Of a DNA stretch of 64,000 nt, positions 33,073 to 43,996 are shown piece after piece. The stretch comes from Chytridium lagenaria (taxonomy: Eukaryota > Chytridiomycota > Chytridiomycetes > Chytridiales > Chytridiaceae). A program made the translations under genes and the position numbers. Position 1 is the first letter of the stretch; every line of letters starts with the position of its first letter. Under the pieces are notes generated by a model, which worked only from the letters and a program-made list of their open reading frames with translations, had not been told where the DNA came from and ran no database searches. The DNA lies in the NCBI GenBank assembly GCA_025449115.1, contig JAHLKC010000160.1, positions 1 to 64,000 of the forward strand. The letters run 5' to 3'.

Positions 33073-33269
33073 CGGGGTTTAGTTTGTATGAGTGAGTTAA
33101 AAAACGGAAAGGATGTACTCTGGCGAATTGCATATCTCTTTTATATAGTCCATGCCGTTTATCATAGCAATGAGTTTTCCCGCCTCTATCGCGTTGACTA
33201 CAGATAGTCTATAACGAACTCGATTTATCAAAAAAAAAAAGACGGCCGCAGAAACGCAAAAAGGTCCAT

Positions 33270-33307
33270 AGTCGGGTTTGGATAAAAGTATTTATCCAAA
33301 CCCGACT
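33270..33307. repeat. Perfect 17-bp hairpin
   Basis: AGTCGGGTTTGGATAAA, four-base loop AGTA, then the exact reverse complement. It lies in the spacer between BMT2 and the next ORF. It could be the 3' structure of a transcript, a miniature element end or a chance palindrome. Confidence 0.8.
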
Positions 33308-33382
33308 ACCGATCATGATGTTGTAAATAGGCGTCATTGAGGATGATTGTAAAGCACATAGGTCGTCGCTCCAAAGAGCCGT

Positions 33383-33970
33383 ATGCCGTCCCTGGAATAT
33401 TTTTTCAATTTTTCGTCTTCCATTCCTCCAAACATGGCATCCTTCTCCATCCCTTTCCACCTCACCCTCAACGCCATCCTCGGTCTCGGCATCCACAAAC
33501 CCGCACACCCCACATCCACACTCACCTCCATTCCCTTCCTCTCCTTCCCCTCTTTCAAAACATGGGTCTCCGCAGACATCACCAGCATCATCACAACCAC
33601 CCTACCCCGCCTTGTCGTCGCCTGTGTCGGGGTCATGGTTACCGGATATCGACGATGGATGTGGGGAGTCGGAAGAAAACTCGGGAGATGGTTGATAGGC
33701 TCGAGACGTGGGATGACGTTGAGGAGGAATGCGGTGAGAAGGGTGAGGAGACGTCGACAGGATATGAGGTTGAATCCATCTGTGGACTTGATTGATTTTG
33801 ATGGTCCTGTGATGGTACCTCAACGGGGTCGATTTTCCCGGATCCCCACTAAAGACGTCAACAAGACACCGATTACAGGGTTGAAAGATTTGATTGCGAA
33901 TTCCAAGACGGTGGCGTTTAAAAAACATGGTTCGACGGGGGTGTCTGATGGTCGAAGATGCGAACGATGA
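33383..33970 (+). CDS. Hypothetical protein, basic, one or two hydrophobic segments
   Basis: 195 codons without introns. The N-terminal half is hydrophobic ('LTLNAILGLGIHKPAHPTST', then 'SADITSIITTTLPRLVVACV'). It is followed by a very basic segment ('RRNAVRRVRRRRQDMRLNPS') and a segment with 'FDGPVMVPQRGRFSRIPTKD'. The stop falls at the first unit of a minisatellite, so the original protein may have extended through the repeat in another frame. No family recognised. Could be a small organelle membrane protein. Confidence 0.45.
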   Translation: MPSLEYFFNFSSSIPPNMASFSIPFHLTLNAILGLGIHKPAHPTSTLTSIPFLSFPSFKTWVSADITSIITTTLPRLVVACVGVMVTGYRRWMWGVGRKLGRWLIGSRRGMTLRRNAVRRVRRRRQDMRLNPSVDLIDFDGPVMVPQRGRFSRIPTKDVNKTPITGLKDLIANSKTVAFKKHGSTGVSDGRRCER

Positions 33971-34480
33971 CACGGAAACTGTCAAAAGAGGATATGGCCA
34001 TGTTGTTGGATGAGACGGGTCCTAGTGTTTCGGATGGGTTGACGCCGTTGACGCCGTTGACGCCGCTACAACTTCTTGAGAGTATGGTGTCTCTGAAAGA
34101 TTCGAACGACGACACGGAAACTGTCAAAAGAGGATATGGCCATGTTGTTGGATGAGACGGGTTCTAGTGTTTCGGATGGATTGACGCCGTTGACGCCGTG
34201 ACGCCGTTACAACTTCTTGAGAGTATGGTGTCTCTGAGAGATTCGAACAATGACACGGAAACTGTCAAAAGAGGATATGGCCATGTTGTTGGATGAGACG
34301 GGTCCCAGTGTTTCGGATGGGTTGACGCCGTTACAACTTTTGAGAGTATGGTGTCTCTGAAAGATTCGAACAATGACACGGAAACTGTCAAAAGAGGATA
34401 TGGCCATGTTGTTGGATGAGACGGGTTCTAGTGTTTCGGATGGGTTGACGCCGTACAACTTTTTGAATGTATGGTGTCTC
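33957..34480 (+). repeat. Minisatellite, four units of 123-142 bp
   Basis: Units start with GACACGGAAACTGTCAAAAG at 33969, 34111, 34252 and 34375. In one frame each unit encodes 'KLSKEDMAMLLDETG' then 'SVSDGLTPLTP' and 'LLESMVSLKDSN'. The unit lengths (142, 141, 123) keep the frame only in part because of one-base differences and loss of GACGCCGTT triplet blocks. It looks like a former coding repeat continuing the upstream ORF. Confidence 0.85.
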
Positions 34481-35130
34481 CAGTGGAGAGGGATTGAATG
34501 CGGGAATTTTGTTGTTTTTACTTTTGGACTCTTGTTTTCTTTTTTTCTTGCATTTTCATGATATCCCCCACACACATACTGTATATCCCCCGCTTTATTT
34601 ACTCGAATTCTAATGATTTGGCGTTGATATTGACGGTCTTTTACTTACTTGATCTTTTTCTTCTGAATGGAGGATTTTTTGATGGCAATGCTTTCTTGTG
34701 GAATCACTCTTGTTTTTATTTACGGTCAATCTTGGACCACTTTATTTTCTAGTTTAATGCAACCCTTGCACTTTCTTTTTTTTTTTCGGTCCACATAGAC
34801 CCACTTTATCTTTATGCCTGAAACGAATACATCCAACATCATTCATCTTATCCTTTTCAAAGTTATCCTCCGCTGAAACACCAGCGACTCAAAGTTTCTA
34901 ACACTCTCTTAAATTATCTTGCAGTATACACCACTCCCCGCTCCTCCTGTTGGTTCCCTGCTTGCTGGATCGGACGAGACCACATTGAATGAGAACATGG
35001 AAATTGAAGGCGTTCCCGAAACTGAGTTTTCTTGAAACATCTAAAATGTTCTACTCGACTAGTCTTCTAATATTCTCGCGCCTACGCAGAGGTAAACCCA
35101 CATTGTCGTGGACATTATTTAATCAGCCAG
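34481..35130. other. Intergenic, T-rich, no gene seen
   Basis: T-rich first half, then mixed sequence. No ORF with recognisable motifs. Confidence 0.5.
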
Positions 35131-35718
35131 CGTTTAACGATAAAGGACGACTGTGACGGTTACTCCCATCGGTTCATTTAAAGAAGCGACAAGGATGTAC
35201 CCTATCATCATACGAAAAACGAACCCAACGGTTCATCACCCCAACACCCGTTTCACCCACATTCATTAAATGGTACGAATAAAAAACTACCCACTTTATA
35301 TTTATACCATAAAAAAAAAAAACTATACAACTCAACAACCTCCCATTAAAAAAGGTGGATATATAAAAGACGAGTCAAACAAAGGGGGACGAGTACAATA
35401 CGAAAACTTAACAAAAAAAGGCAACGTTTAACGATAAAGGACGACGGTGACGGTTACTCCCATCGGTTCATTTAAAGAAGCGACAAGGATGTACCCTATC
35501 ATCAAACGAAAAACGAACCCAACGGTTCATCACCCCAACACCCGTTTCACCCACATTCATAAAACGGTACGAATAAAAAACTACCCACTTTATATTTATA
35601 CCATAAAAAAAAAACAAACTATACAACCCAACAACCTCCCATTAAAAAAGGTGGATATATAAAAGACGAGTAAAACAAAGGGGGACGAGTACAATACGAA
35701 AACGTAACAAAAAAAGGC
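35131..35718. repeat. 294-bp tandem duplication
   Basis: The block starting CGTTTAACGATAAAGGACGA at 35131 is repeated from 35425 with few changes (one G/T, small differences in A-run length). Landmarks are CGGTTCATCACCCCAACACC and GGTGGATATATAAAAGACGA. No reading frame crosses it convincingly. Confidence 0.9.
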
Positions 35719-36112
35719 AACCCTCGCTTTAACCCAAAAAGATAACGATCAATGTAAGCAAACAAAAATATAAAAAAGAAAGAAAAATGACAGGGCAAAT
35801 AGACAGGGAAAGGGGTGTGTGAAATCGTTCCCCCATAAAAAACGAAAAAGCAAAAGTTATTACTATGTGGATAAAGGGGGGGATAAGGATAATATAAAAT
35901 GATAATGATACTTGTAAACATCGACAAAAGAAAAAAGGTAAACCGCCAAAACCACTCCAATGCACCTTATAAAAGAAAGAGTCGAAAAAAAGGTTCAAAT
36001 GAAAAAATAAAAACCAGGGTAAAAAAGAACCGTTATATCGGTATACCGAAAAAAAATAAGTTACATAAAAAAAAGGTTTCAAAAAGAAAAAGCACATCAC
36101 CATATCCAAAAA
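35719..36112. other. A-rich noncoding stretch
   Basis: Dominated by A-rich plus-strand sequence with many short A runs. ORFs here are composition artefacts (Lys-rich on plus, Phe-rich on minus). It should contain the 3' untranslated region of the SWIRM gene. Confidence 0.5.
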
Positions 36113-36899
36113 TCAAAAAAAAAAACAAACGTAAAAAGCAGACCACGCCTCCCACTCAAGAATCACTTCCCACCACCACCACATCCTTCTCCTCCCCTCC
36201 TTCATCCTCCCCTGCCTCTCCCTCAACCACTCCCTCCGTCTCTCCCACTCCCCCTCCTCCCTCGGCACCCACCCCAACTCCAAAAACCAATCATAAAGTT
36301 TATTCACCTTATTCACATCAATCATAAACCACCGTCTCACATCCTTCTTCTTAAACACCCCCCTCGTAAAAGTAGCTCCAAGCACCACCTCCTTAATCCT
36401 CAAATACATCTCAGGCAACAACCTCAACGTCTTACACAACAAAGTCTCCTCTCGTCAACAAATCGAGGGACGGCGTGTCATCAGAAAACGTCATGGGACC
36501 GCCTTTGGGCCAGGATACAATCGAGGCTTGGGATGTGTCGCTAAACCATTCGGTGAGGTTGACTTCGGGTGGGCAGATGGGGAGTTTGACGGCCGACGTT
36601 GGATCGCGAGCGCTGTGGTGGATTTGATGTGTGCCAGAGAGTGGTCGTCGTCGGTTTCGGCGTGAGGGGAGACGGGGCGGGTGGGTGGAGGGTTGGTGGT
36701 GAGGAGGGAGATGGTGGAATGACGGCGGGAGAGGGAGTTGGGGGGGGGTTGGAGGTAGAGGTCGAGGGAAGGGCGGCAATGGTGGAGTGACGACGAGAGA
36801 GGGAAGTAGGGGTGGTTTAATAGAATCCATCTGAACGGGTGAAACGGGAAGCTTGACCTTATTCTTCTTCTTCTTCTTCTTGGGGATGTGCACCTCCAC
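36113..36899 (-). CDS. SWIRM-domain protein
   Basis: The N-terminal half is proline-rich and disordered, with a lysine run ('PKKKKKKNKVKLPVSPVQMD'). Then 'ASIVSWPKGGPMTFSDDTPS' leads into a SWIRM domain: 'EETLLCKTLRLLPEMYLRIK', 'FKKKDVRRWFMIDVNKVNKL' and 'YDWFLELGWV'. This is the fungal SWIRM type seen in FUN19 and in S. pombe Laf1/Laf2, chromatin-associated histone deacetylase complex partners. One missing base near 36455 splits the domain between two frames. The end ('WWWWEVILEWEAW') looks unlike the family, so the 3' part may also be out of frame. Start chosen at 36899; 36934 opens a different frame. Confidence 0.7.
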
Positions 36900-37274
36900 A
36901 TCACTTTATCCTCCACCTCCTCCGACATTCCCATTTGAAAAGGAAAAGATCTCTCAACAACCCTCTCTGCCTATTCTCCACTCTCTCACTCTTTGAAACA
37001 GGAAACGGAATCTCAATATACCTCTCCCCCTCCTCCTCCTCCTCCTCCTCCACCGCAAAAAAACTCCATCCTCCTCCGTTTCCTCATCCCCTCATCCTCC
37101 TCCTCATCTCCTACACGCTTCTTGGAATCTTGTGCAGAGGAAAGGCATTGATCTGGGTGAGGGGTTGACGGGGTCGATGGGTGGGACTGCCGCTAGGTGT
37201 TTGGAGGGGAGTGAGGAGACCACCATGACCAATGAGGGATTGCTCCTCTTTGGTGATGATGGGTGGGAGGTCTG
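36900..37274. other. Spacer with CTT and CTC microsatellites
   Basis: Contains (CTC)n at about 37028-37051 and, inside the neighbouring gene start, (TTC)n at 36866-36889. No gene supported. Confidence 0.5.
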
Positions 37275-38671
37275 CTATGGATGCTGTCCTGGATCGCTTT
37301 GACCTTTTCTTTGTGATGCCTGTATGGATTCAAGGTTAATAGGTAGAAAGCGCATCATGACAATGGGTGGCTGAGGTTGAAAATAAAAATAAAATTGAAT
37401 AATTAAAAAAGGCCTGGCCCGCAATAAGCCCAGGCCCGCAACGGAGCCAATCCCAAAAAAGGAAATCTGCGGTGCTTTGCTCATAAAAACTGTGGAGAGA
37501 GAGCGGAGAGCGAAAACAAAAGTAGAACATAAAAAAGAAAACACAAAAGAATTTGGCTCACCTCCTGATGAGAGTGACATTGAGGACAATGCGTCACGGT
37601 GGGGCGACAAGGAGGCCGTCTTGCTCACTGCCACAAGAATCTTGGCCGCAACAAGAATATCATCATCGTCAACTCCAGCACGGGACGCAGCAAAGGCTGC
37701 AGCTTTCATTGGTGTGGTTGATGGGACGGTGGTGATGATGGGTGCCTTTGATGGGGAGGAAGGGGTAGGGTTTGAGGGGTGGAGTTGGGAGCTGTGCAGT
37801 GGGAAAGGTTGAGGAGCTGGTTTAGAGGATGGGATGGTGGTGGTGGATTGAGGCATGGATGGACGGTGGGTCTGTTGCTGAGGGTAAAATTGTTGTGGCA
37901 TGGACATGGGTGTTGATGCTGCGGCTGCTGCCTGACATACATCATCTGGCCAGTGTGAAGTGAGTCATCATCATTGGACGAAAGTGCTGCTGCTGGTGGT
38001 GTTGTTGAGAAGAGTACCAGTGAGCGGGTGGAGCCATCATGATGGGACCGGGGACGAGTGTTGGCGTGCTGCTGCATGTTGGAGGACGGAATGTCATCAT
38101 GGGATGCTGTGCAAGGTAGAGTTTTGGGAATGGGGGATGCAGAGGAAGAGGAGCGGGAAGAGGTGGCGGTGGTGGTGGTGCACTTATAGTCTGCTGCTGC
38201 TGCTTGAGACTGGTGATGGTAGAGATGCGGTTGGGAGAAGGGTGGCCGGCAAGAGGGAGAAAACGTTGAGCAAACTCGATAGAGTGTTGCTGCTGGTGTT
38301 GTTGTTGGGAAGGCATGATCATTTGAACGAGTTGAGGAGATGACGGTGAGGATCGAGGGTGATCGGCAGAGGGCGATAAGACAGAGGTGTATGGAAAGGA
38401 GAGCGAAGTGGAGCTTGGCATGGACATGACCAATTGAGGAGGGGTGGGCCTCTGTTGTTGTTGCTGCTGTTGTTGCTGCTGCTGGGCATGCATTGACTGC
38501 AGCATGTGGGATGTAGGTTGACCGATCATGCATCTGCTGAGGCTGTGTTTTGGTGATCACGGTGGGATGCGGGGATGATGGCGTATGCAGGTGTTGGGGT
38601 TGAGTTTGGTTGGAGAGAGACGCGGATGGGGAGTGCTGAGCAAGCATTCTTGTGTTTGGAGTGATGATCAA
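37275..38671 (-). CDS. Glutamine-rich, disordered protein
   Basis: Minus-strand frames in series, 38671 to 37275, with two probable frame breaks (near 38530 and 37935). Content: 'LSNQTQPQHLHTPSSPHPTV', a polyglutamine run after 'MLQSMHA' (about 38490-38455), Pro/Gln/His-rich sequence ('WYSSQQHHQQQHFRPMMM'), 'MSMPQQFYPQQQTHRPSMPQ', and a more ordered end 'FAASRAGVDDDDILVAAKIL' (about 37705-37640). Such composition is typical of transcriptional regulators or RNA-granule proteins in fungi, but no DNA-binding domain is visible. A donor-like site at 37559 may start a last intron. Upstream 38680-38900 is purine-rich with GAGA repeats and would be its promoter. Confidence 0.5.
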
Positions 38672-40215
38672 GGTGTGATGATCACGTCTTAGGGTCTTGA
38701 GGTAGTAAAGTGGTGCAGCTTATAAACAAAGGTGATCAGTGGTTGTTAGAGAGAGAGAAAATAGAGTGGTTATAGAAGAAGGGGAGTGTAGCTGGTTGAG
38801 CAGAGTGTACTCGCAGGAGCTGAGCTGTTGAGAAAGAGTGAGTGAGTGAGAGAGAAGGAATCGTATTTAGGAAAAGCATGCATGCAGTATTTAATTATTA
38901 ATGAGCACAGCAGCGGCGGATGAAAAATTAGATTCTTTCAAAGTGCTTGGCTGAGTCTTATTTATTAATATTTATTTATTTATTTATCACCTCCCCCACA
39001 AACAGATCACCTCGCACTGCACTCTCTCCCTCACCCACTCACCCACCCCATTGACATTGACTAATATAGGTAATGATGATCCCATCTCTTAAATAGCTCA
39101 TACTGTCTGTGCATAACTGTATGTATATCACTCTTCTTATTCATCATAGTGGTATCTCTCATAAATATATATATGGAGTACTTGATGGTTATAACATAAA
39201 AGTCTTTGGTCGCTGCGGGCATACACTCACCTTGCTCACCCTCATCCTTACTACCACTCACCCCCACACACCACTGCACACACACTGCACACACACCACA
39301 TTAAAAATGATGCTTTGACACGCCGTTCCTTGTTTTCCAAGCAGCAAGAGTGTTTGTTCTATTTCAGAGACAAGTGGGTCTGGAACAAATTGAATTGTTT
39401 ATAAATATCGGGGATTGAATTTAATAAGGATGTGTAACCAAGTAAATCATACTATTGGATCATCCAATAGAATCAGCTTGTTCTATTCACCATGAAAGTC
39501 AAAGTTTCCTTATTAGGAGCCCTCATCGATTGGAGATCCATTCATCACATCATATTCATCTGTCATCATCATCAATTAATAAATAAAATATATTTGGTGG
39601 CAAAGTATATATTTCAAGTAAATGTGAAAGCGAAAAGCAAACAGATCACCATCAAATGTATGTAATAAATAATAAATATTATATTTTGTTTAAATACAGA
39701 TTTATTATTAAATAAACATGGATAGGGACATATCTATGATTTAATTAATTACCTTTGGAGCAGTATGTATGTAGGTATGTATGTAGCAGTGCATCTCATC
39801 AGTTGTTTGTGTATAAACACACTTGAGCATCAACTATGATTACATATATTACAAAGAAAACACAACCATCAAAACATACATAGAGAAAGAGAAGAAGAAT
39901 CAACTATATAATAATAATAAATAAAAGAAATCTAAATAAATATATACTATGTATCATATTAGTATATATTTATGACGGGAACTAACTGCAGGGCTCACTA
40001 TAAAAAAGTATAAGCAAAAGAAACAGAAACAAACAACGTGATGACAAACAAGCCCTCAGACACGTTGGTGTTACAACCTGCCCCAATTAAGGAAATGTTG
40101 AAATAATACATTTTTCATCTCTTTCTTTAATCTTTCCCCATCCATCCATCCATCCATCCATCTTACAAACCCCATCACATAGACGAACCTCATCTCGTGC
40201 ACCCCACCATTCATC
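38672..40215. other. 1.5-kb AT-rich intergenic region with microsatellites
   Basis: Holds (ATTT)n near 38966-38992, (GTAT)n-like near 39765-39785 and (CATC)n at 40139-40162, and many ATA/TAA runs. No gene or RNA recognised. It separates two divergent genes. Confidence 0.6.
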
Positions 40216-42562
40216 ATGAACCTCATTCGCATCGTTGCATCACTCTCTGTCCTGGCAGCATGCTTGTTGCAACGAGCTGTTGCCGTCGACACTGACATTA
40301 CTGTGGGTTGGTACACTCTGGACCCAAACACGAGTATCCTCCAAGGAGACCTTAATGTAACCACTCACTCACCACCCACTTTTTGACTTTATTGTTTATC
40401 TCACCTGCTCATCATGATAACGCCTTCTCACCCATCCTCCCTGTCAATGCGTGTGTTTTAGGTCAAGAACCTTGCTTACCAAAAGGTAACCGTATAAAAG
40501 CCAATGTTTCAACGAGTTGCATCACATTACATATTTCATACTCCAACTTATTCAACCTTTTCTCAGTCCGTCACAGTCTACTACAAATCCATCACCACCG
40601 GCTGGTCCACCGCCAACAACGTCACCGCCTCCTATTCCAACGCAAGCCCCAACACTCCTACGAAATATGGACGTTTAAAGCCCCCATCCCAAGAGGTGCA
40701 TCCGATGCTCTCGAATTCTACGTCAAAGGTGTCATTGGTGGAACCAACTACTATGGTATTTACAACCATCTCATGTCATCACCCCTCGACTAACTCACCA
40801 TTCGGAACCCTTTCCTAAAGCTAATAACAATAACGCCAATTTTCCTCTTCAACGTACCGCATCGACTCCTGCGGCTCCCGAGATTAAACCTGGAAAATAC
40901 TTTGATCGAATCATGATTGTGTATTTGGAAATACGAATTATGTGACCGCCATGGCGAACCCGTTTTTGGGGACGACCTTGGCGTCTCGGGGGATCATTAC
41001 TGCGAATTATCATGGCTTGGCCCACCCTAGTCAGCCTAATTGTATGTTCATTACCTTTTTTTTTGATTTACTTTTTTCTCATTACTTTGTGTATTTCTTT
41101 TATATACTTTTTTATACTGTGATCTCATTCCTTTTGAATTTGATAGATATTGGCGCTATCGCGGGAGAGTTGTGCGGCGTCAACAGTAATGTCAACTATG
41201 AGCTTCCTCAATGGACTGTCGTTGACGCGTTCCGTGAAGCTGGTATTTCGTGGAAAGCTTACATGGAGGGAAACCCTTCCCCCTGCTTTACGGGGGTCAG
41301 TGATAGTCTTTAGTGAGTTTTTCTATTTTTTCTTTTTTAAAAAATGGGCTTGACCTTATCCCTTTTTTTTTTCTTCTTATTTACATTTTATTTTTTATTC
41401 CCTTTATTTATAAATTACCTTTTCTTTGAAGCTGGAGAAAACACAACCCATTCATCAGTTTCCCGTCCATCCGAGCCACATCATGCAACAACATTGTCTC
41501 CAGTCTCCAACTCTCCATCGACGAAGCCACCGGAAACATCCCCTCCTTCATGTGGCTCACCCCCGACCAAAACAACGGTTCGTCCCCCCCACCTCCTCCT
41601 CCCACTAACCCCCCCCCACAGACGGCCACGACACCGGCATCACCTACTCCTCCACCTACCTCTCCCGTTTCCTCCCCCCCGTCTCACCCATCCCATCCAC
41701 AATCGCACCCTCTTCCTCATCACCTACGATGAATCCGAAAACACCATTCAGGGAGCCGAGAATAACCTTGTTTATGGGTTTCTTACGGGACAGGGCGTCC
41801 CGACGTCTCAGTGGGGGACCAGGGATTTTACGCGGTATTCGCATTACTCGATCTTGAAAACGGTGTTGGAGAATTGGGGGTTGGTGGGACCTGGGAAGGG
41901 GGAGGTGGGGGCGGCGGTGTTGCCGGTGCGATTGAAAGATACGACAACCACCTCCTCCACTGCTGTCATCACCTCCTCCACCGCTGTCCTCACCTCCTCC
42001 ACTGCTCTCATTACCTCCACTGCTGCCATCACCACGACCGCCGTCGTCACCTCCACCACCACCACCGTACCACCCCCCCATCATAACCACCATCACCCCT
42101 CCCCCCTCCGGCATCGTCGGAGTCGTCTCCTACTCTTACTCTGGCACCTCCCTCACAGGCGTCATCCAGGTACATTCCTCCCCCCTCCTCTTCCCACACT
42201 AACCACCTCACCCACCCCCCCAAAACCAGCTTCAAAACCTCGCCTACGCCAAACTCGTCACGGTGTATTACCAAACGTTGGAAGGAACCTGGAACTCGGG
42301 GAACGCGATTCCGGCGACTTTTTCGGGGAAGGTGGTTGGGACGAGTTTTGAATTGTGGTGGGTGTCCATTCCCATCTACCTTTTTTTTTTTTGTTTTTTT
42401 AACGATTTTTTTGTGTTTTTTTTATGATGGTTTTTTGTTGATGTGTTTTTTTTTAGGGCTTTTTCGGGTGGTATTTTGAAATTGAGGGCGTTTTATGTCA
42501 AGTATACGGTGGGGGGACGGGATTATTATGATAGTCGTGGGGGGGTGAATTATCTTATTTGA
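40216..42562 (+). CDS. Secreted phosphoesterase flanked by two CBM21-like modules
   Basis: ATG 40216, signal peptide 'IVASLSVLAACLLQRAVA'. Module 1 (about 40290-40820) has 'VKNLAYQKV', 'VTVYYKSITTGWSTANNVTA', 'YEIWTFKAPIP' and 'LEFYVKGVIGGTNYY', the pattern of a CBM21 starch/glycogen-binding fold. The central part is a PF04185-type phosphoesterase (acid phosphatase or phospholipase C family): 'NTNYVTAMANPFLGTTLASR', 'GLAHPSQPNYIGAIAGE', 'HDTGITYSSTYL' and 'LFLITYDESEN'. A Thr/Ser-rich linker (41940-42070) leads to module 2 ('LQNLAYAKLVTVYYQTLEGT', 'LRAFYVKYTVGGRDYYDS'). TGA 42560-42562. About five introns, some T-rich. At least four single-base frame breaks (about 40665, 40920, 41680 and 42105), two in C runs. 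Likely a polysaccharide-anchored secreted phosphatase. Confidence 0.75.
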
Positions 42563-43480
42563 TGTGTGTGTCATACCTTTTTTTTTTTGCGCCATTGTTT
42601 TTGAGTAAAAGGCGTTCTGGTTTGTGTGTACAAGTTCTCTCTCCCTCTTTTTTTTGCGTGCTCTTTTGACGTGGTTTTGGGGTGTGTACAGGTTCTCCCT
42701 TTTTTTTTACTGGTTTTTTGTGTGTGTGTGTATATTTTGATTTTGGGTCTCCCGTTTTTTTTTTGGACGCCCTTTCGCCGTATATGTTTTGGTTATCTTT
42801 TTCTTGTATACCGGGTCTTGCGTGTTTTTGGATGTGGTTTTTTGACGGTTTTTTGGGTGTTTTTTTGTGTATGCCGGTTCGTTGTACTGGTTTGATGTCT
42901 GTTTTGGTGTTTTTTTCGTGTTTTTTTTGTGTGTAGGTCTTCCGGTTTATTTTGGGAAGCTCTTTTTGACGTGTATGTTTGGTTGTATCCACGGTTCACC
43001 CGTTTTTTTCTTTGGAATGTACTTTACACTACTTTCGTGTACTGTTTTTTTCGTGTACACCAACTTCCCCCCTTTATTGAAAGCCTTTCGCCGTATATTT
43101 TTTGTGTGTACACCCATTCCCCCCTTTTTTTACACATTTAAGATACACAGGTACACCAGTTCACCCCTTTTGTTTTGTACGTCTACTTTCACCGCTTTTG
43201 CCCCGTAGATGTTTGGTTATTGGTTGCATGTACACCAGTTCTCCTGCTTTATACATGTTATCTTGTGTGTTCGTTGACACTGGGTCTCCCTGTGTTTTTT
43301 TTTTTGGAGAATATACTTTGCAAATGAGGTGTTTTTCTTTCGTGTATACCATTTCACCCCTTTTGTTGAACGTCTACTTCCTGGCTGGTTATTGTTTGCA
43401 TGTACACGAGTTATACATGCTGTGTTTTTTCGTGTACACCCTGTTCTTATATCTATGTAAAGAATTTTCTTTTTTTTGCA
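42563..43480. repeat. Degenerate T-rich repeats with GTGTACACC cores
   Basis: About nine irregular units, each a T tract followed by words such as GTGTACACCCATTCCCCCCT, GTACACCAGTTCACCCC or CATGTACACCAGTTCTCC. Spacing varies from about 50 to 110 bp. Strong strand asymmetry (T on plus). ORFs here (Phe/Val/Cys-rich) are by-products. It lies directly after the phosphoesterase stop codon. Confidence 0.75.
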
Positions 43481-43745
43481 AACGAGGTTTCATCGTGTGT
43501 GAGTGAGTTGGTTGGTGTATCATGCATGGTTAGGAAAGAGGGTTTGTTTTTTAAAAAGTCGATTATGTGAGTGAATTCTATACGTACTATCTGGGGGTGA
43601 TGATGAGGCAGAGCTGGGAGGATTGAATGTGAGGAAGAGAAAAGAAAAAAGGAAGACGGCCTAGGACGGAGTGAATCCAATACGTATTATCTGGCGGATA
43701 AAGAAAGAAACGGACTTGAAAGGAGGCAAAAAACCCCAAAAAAAT
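43481..43745. other. Spacer, no feature seen
   Basis: A G/A-rich stretch on plus between the T-rich repeats and the tRNA cluster. The word 'TACGTA(C/T)TATCTGG' appears twice (43581, 43681), hinting at a small duplication. Confidence 0.4.
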
Positions 43746-43846
43746 ACCCGAGTTGGGGATTGAACCCAAGACCTCTTCCTGAAACTACTGTATTCTAAAG
43801 AACGCAACGTAGGAGGGAAATATTCTGCCGCTGAACTACACGGGCT
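43746..43846 (-). tRNA. tRNA-Arg(CCT) with 29-nt intron
   Basis: Minus strand. Acceptor GCCCGTG pairs with CTCGGGT except one T-T pair; D stem GTTC/GAAT; anticodon stem TTTCC/GGAAG; loop CTCCTA with anticodon CCT; intron after position 37; T arm TTGGG-TTCAATC-CCCAA. The intron lies at the canonical place. Confidence 0.85.
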
Positions 43847-43847
43847 T

Positions 43848-43918
43848 TCCGAAACGGGGAATTGAACCCCGGCCACCGCTGTGAGAGAGCGGGATCATAA
43901 CCACTAGACTATTTCGGA
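43848..43918 (-). tRNA. tRNA-Glu(CTC)
   Basis: Minus strand, no intron. Acceptor TCCGAAA/TTTCGGA, D arm AGTCTAGTGGTTATGAT, anticodon loop with CTC, T arm CGGGG-TTCAATT-CCCCG. Only one base separates it from the Arg gene. Confidence 0.92.
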
Positions 43919-43924
43919 TAGAAA

Positions 43925-43996
43925 TGGAGAAAGCGGGGTTTGAACCCGCGGCCTTTCGTATGCAAAACGAATGTGATACCACTACACCATTTCCCC
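43925..43996 (-). tRNA. tRNA-Ala(TGC)
   Basis: Minus strand. Acceptor GGGGAAA/TTTCTCC with one G-T pair, anticodon stem TTCGT/ACGAA, loop TTTGCAT giving anticodon TGC, T arm GCGGG-TTCAAAC-CCCGC. Six bases from the Glu gene, so the three are a tight cluster. Confidence 0.88.

Noticed and set aside
35719..36112. Overlapping Lys-rich plus ORF and Phe-rich minus ORF
   Set aside because: Both arise from A-rich composition; no motif and no splice structure.
37706..38671. One long 321-codon ORF on the minus strand as the true protein
   Set aside because: Only its first ~50 codons match the style of the gene. After about 38530 the polyglutamine frame is the +1 frame, so the long ORF is mostly a shadow.
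42563..43506. Series of Phe/Cys/Val-rich ORFs resembling membrane proteins
   Set aside because: They are read from T-rich repeats in all frames. The amino-acid pattern reflects composition only.
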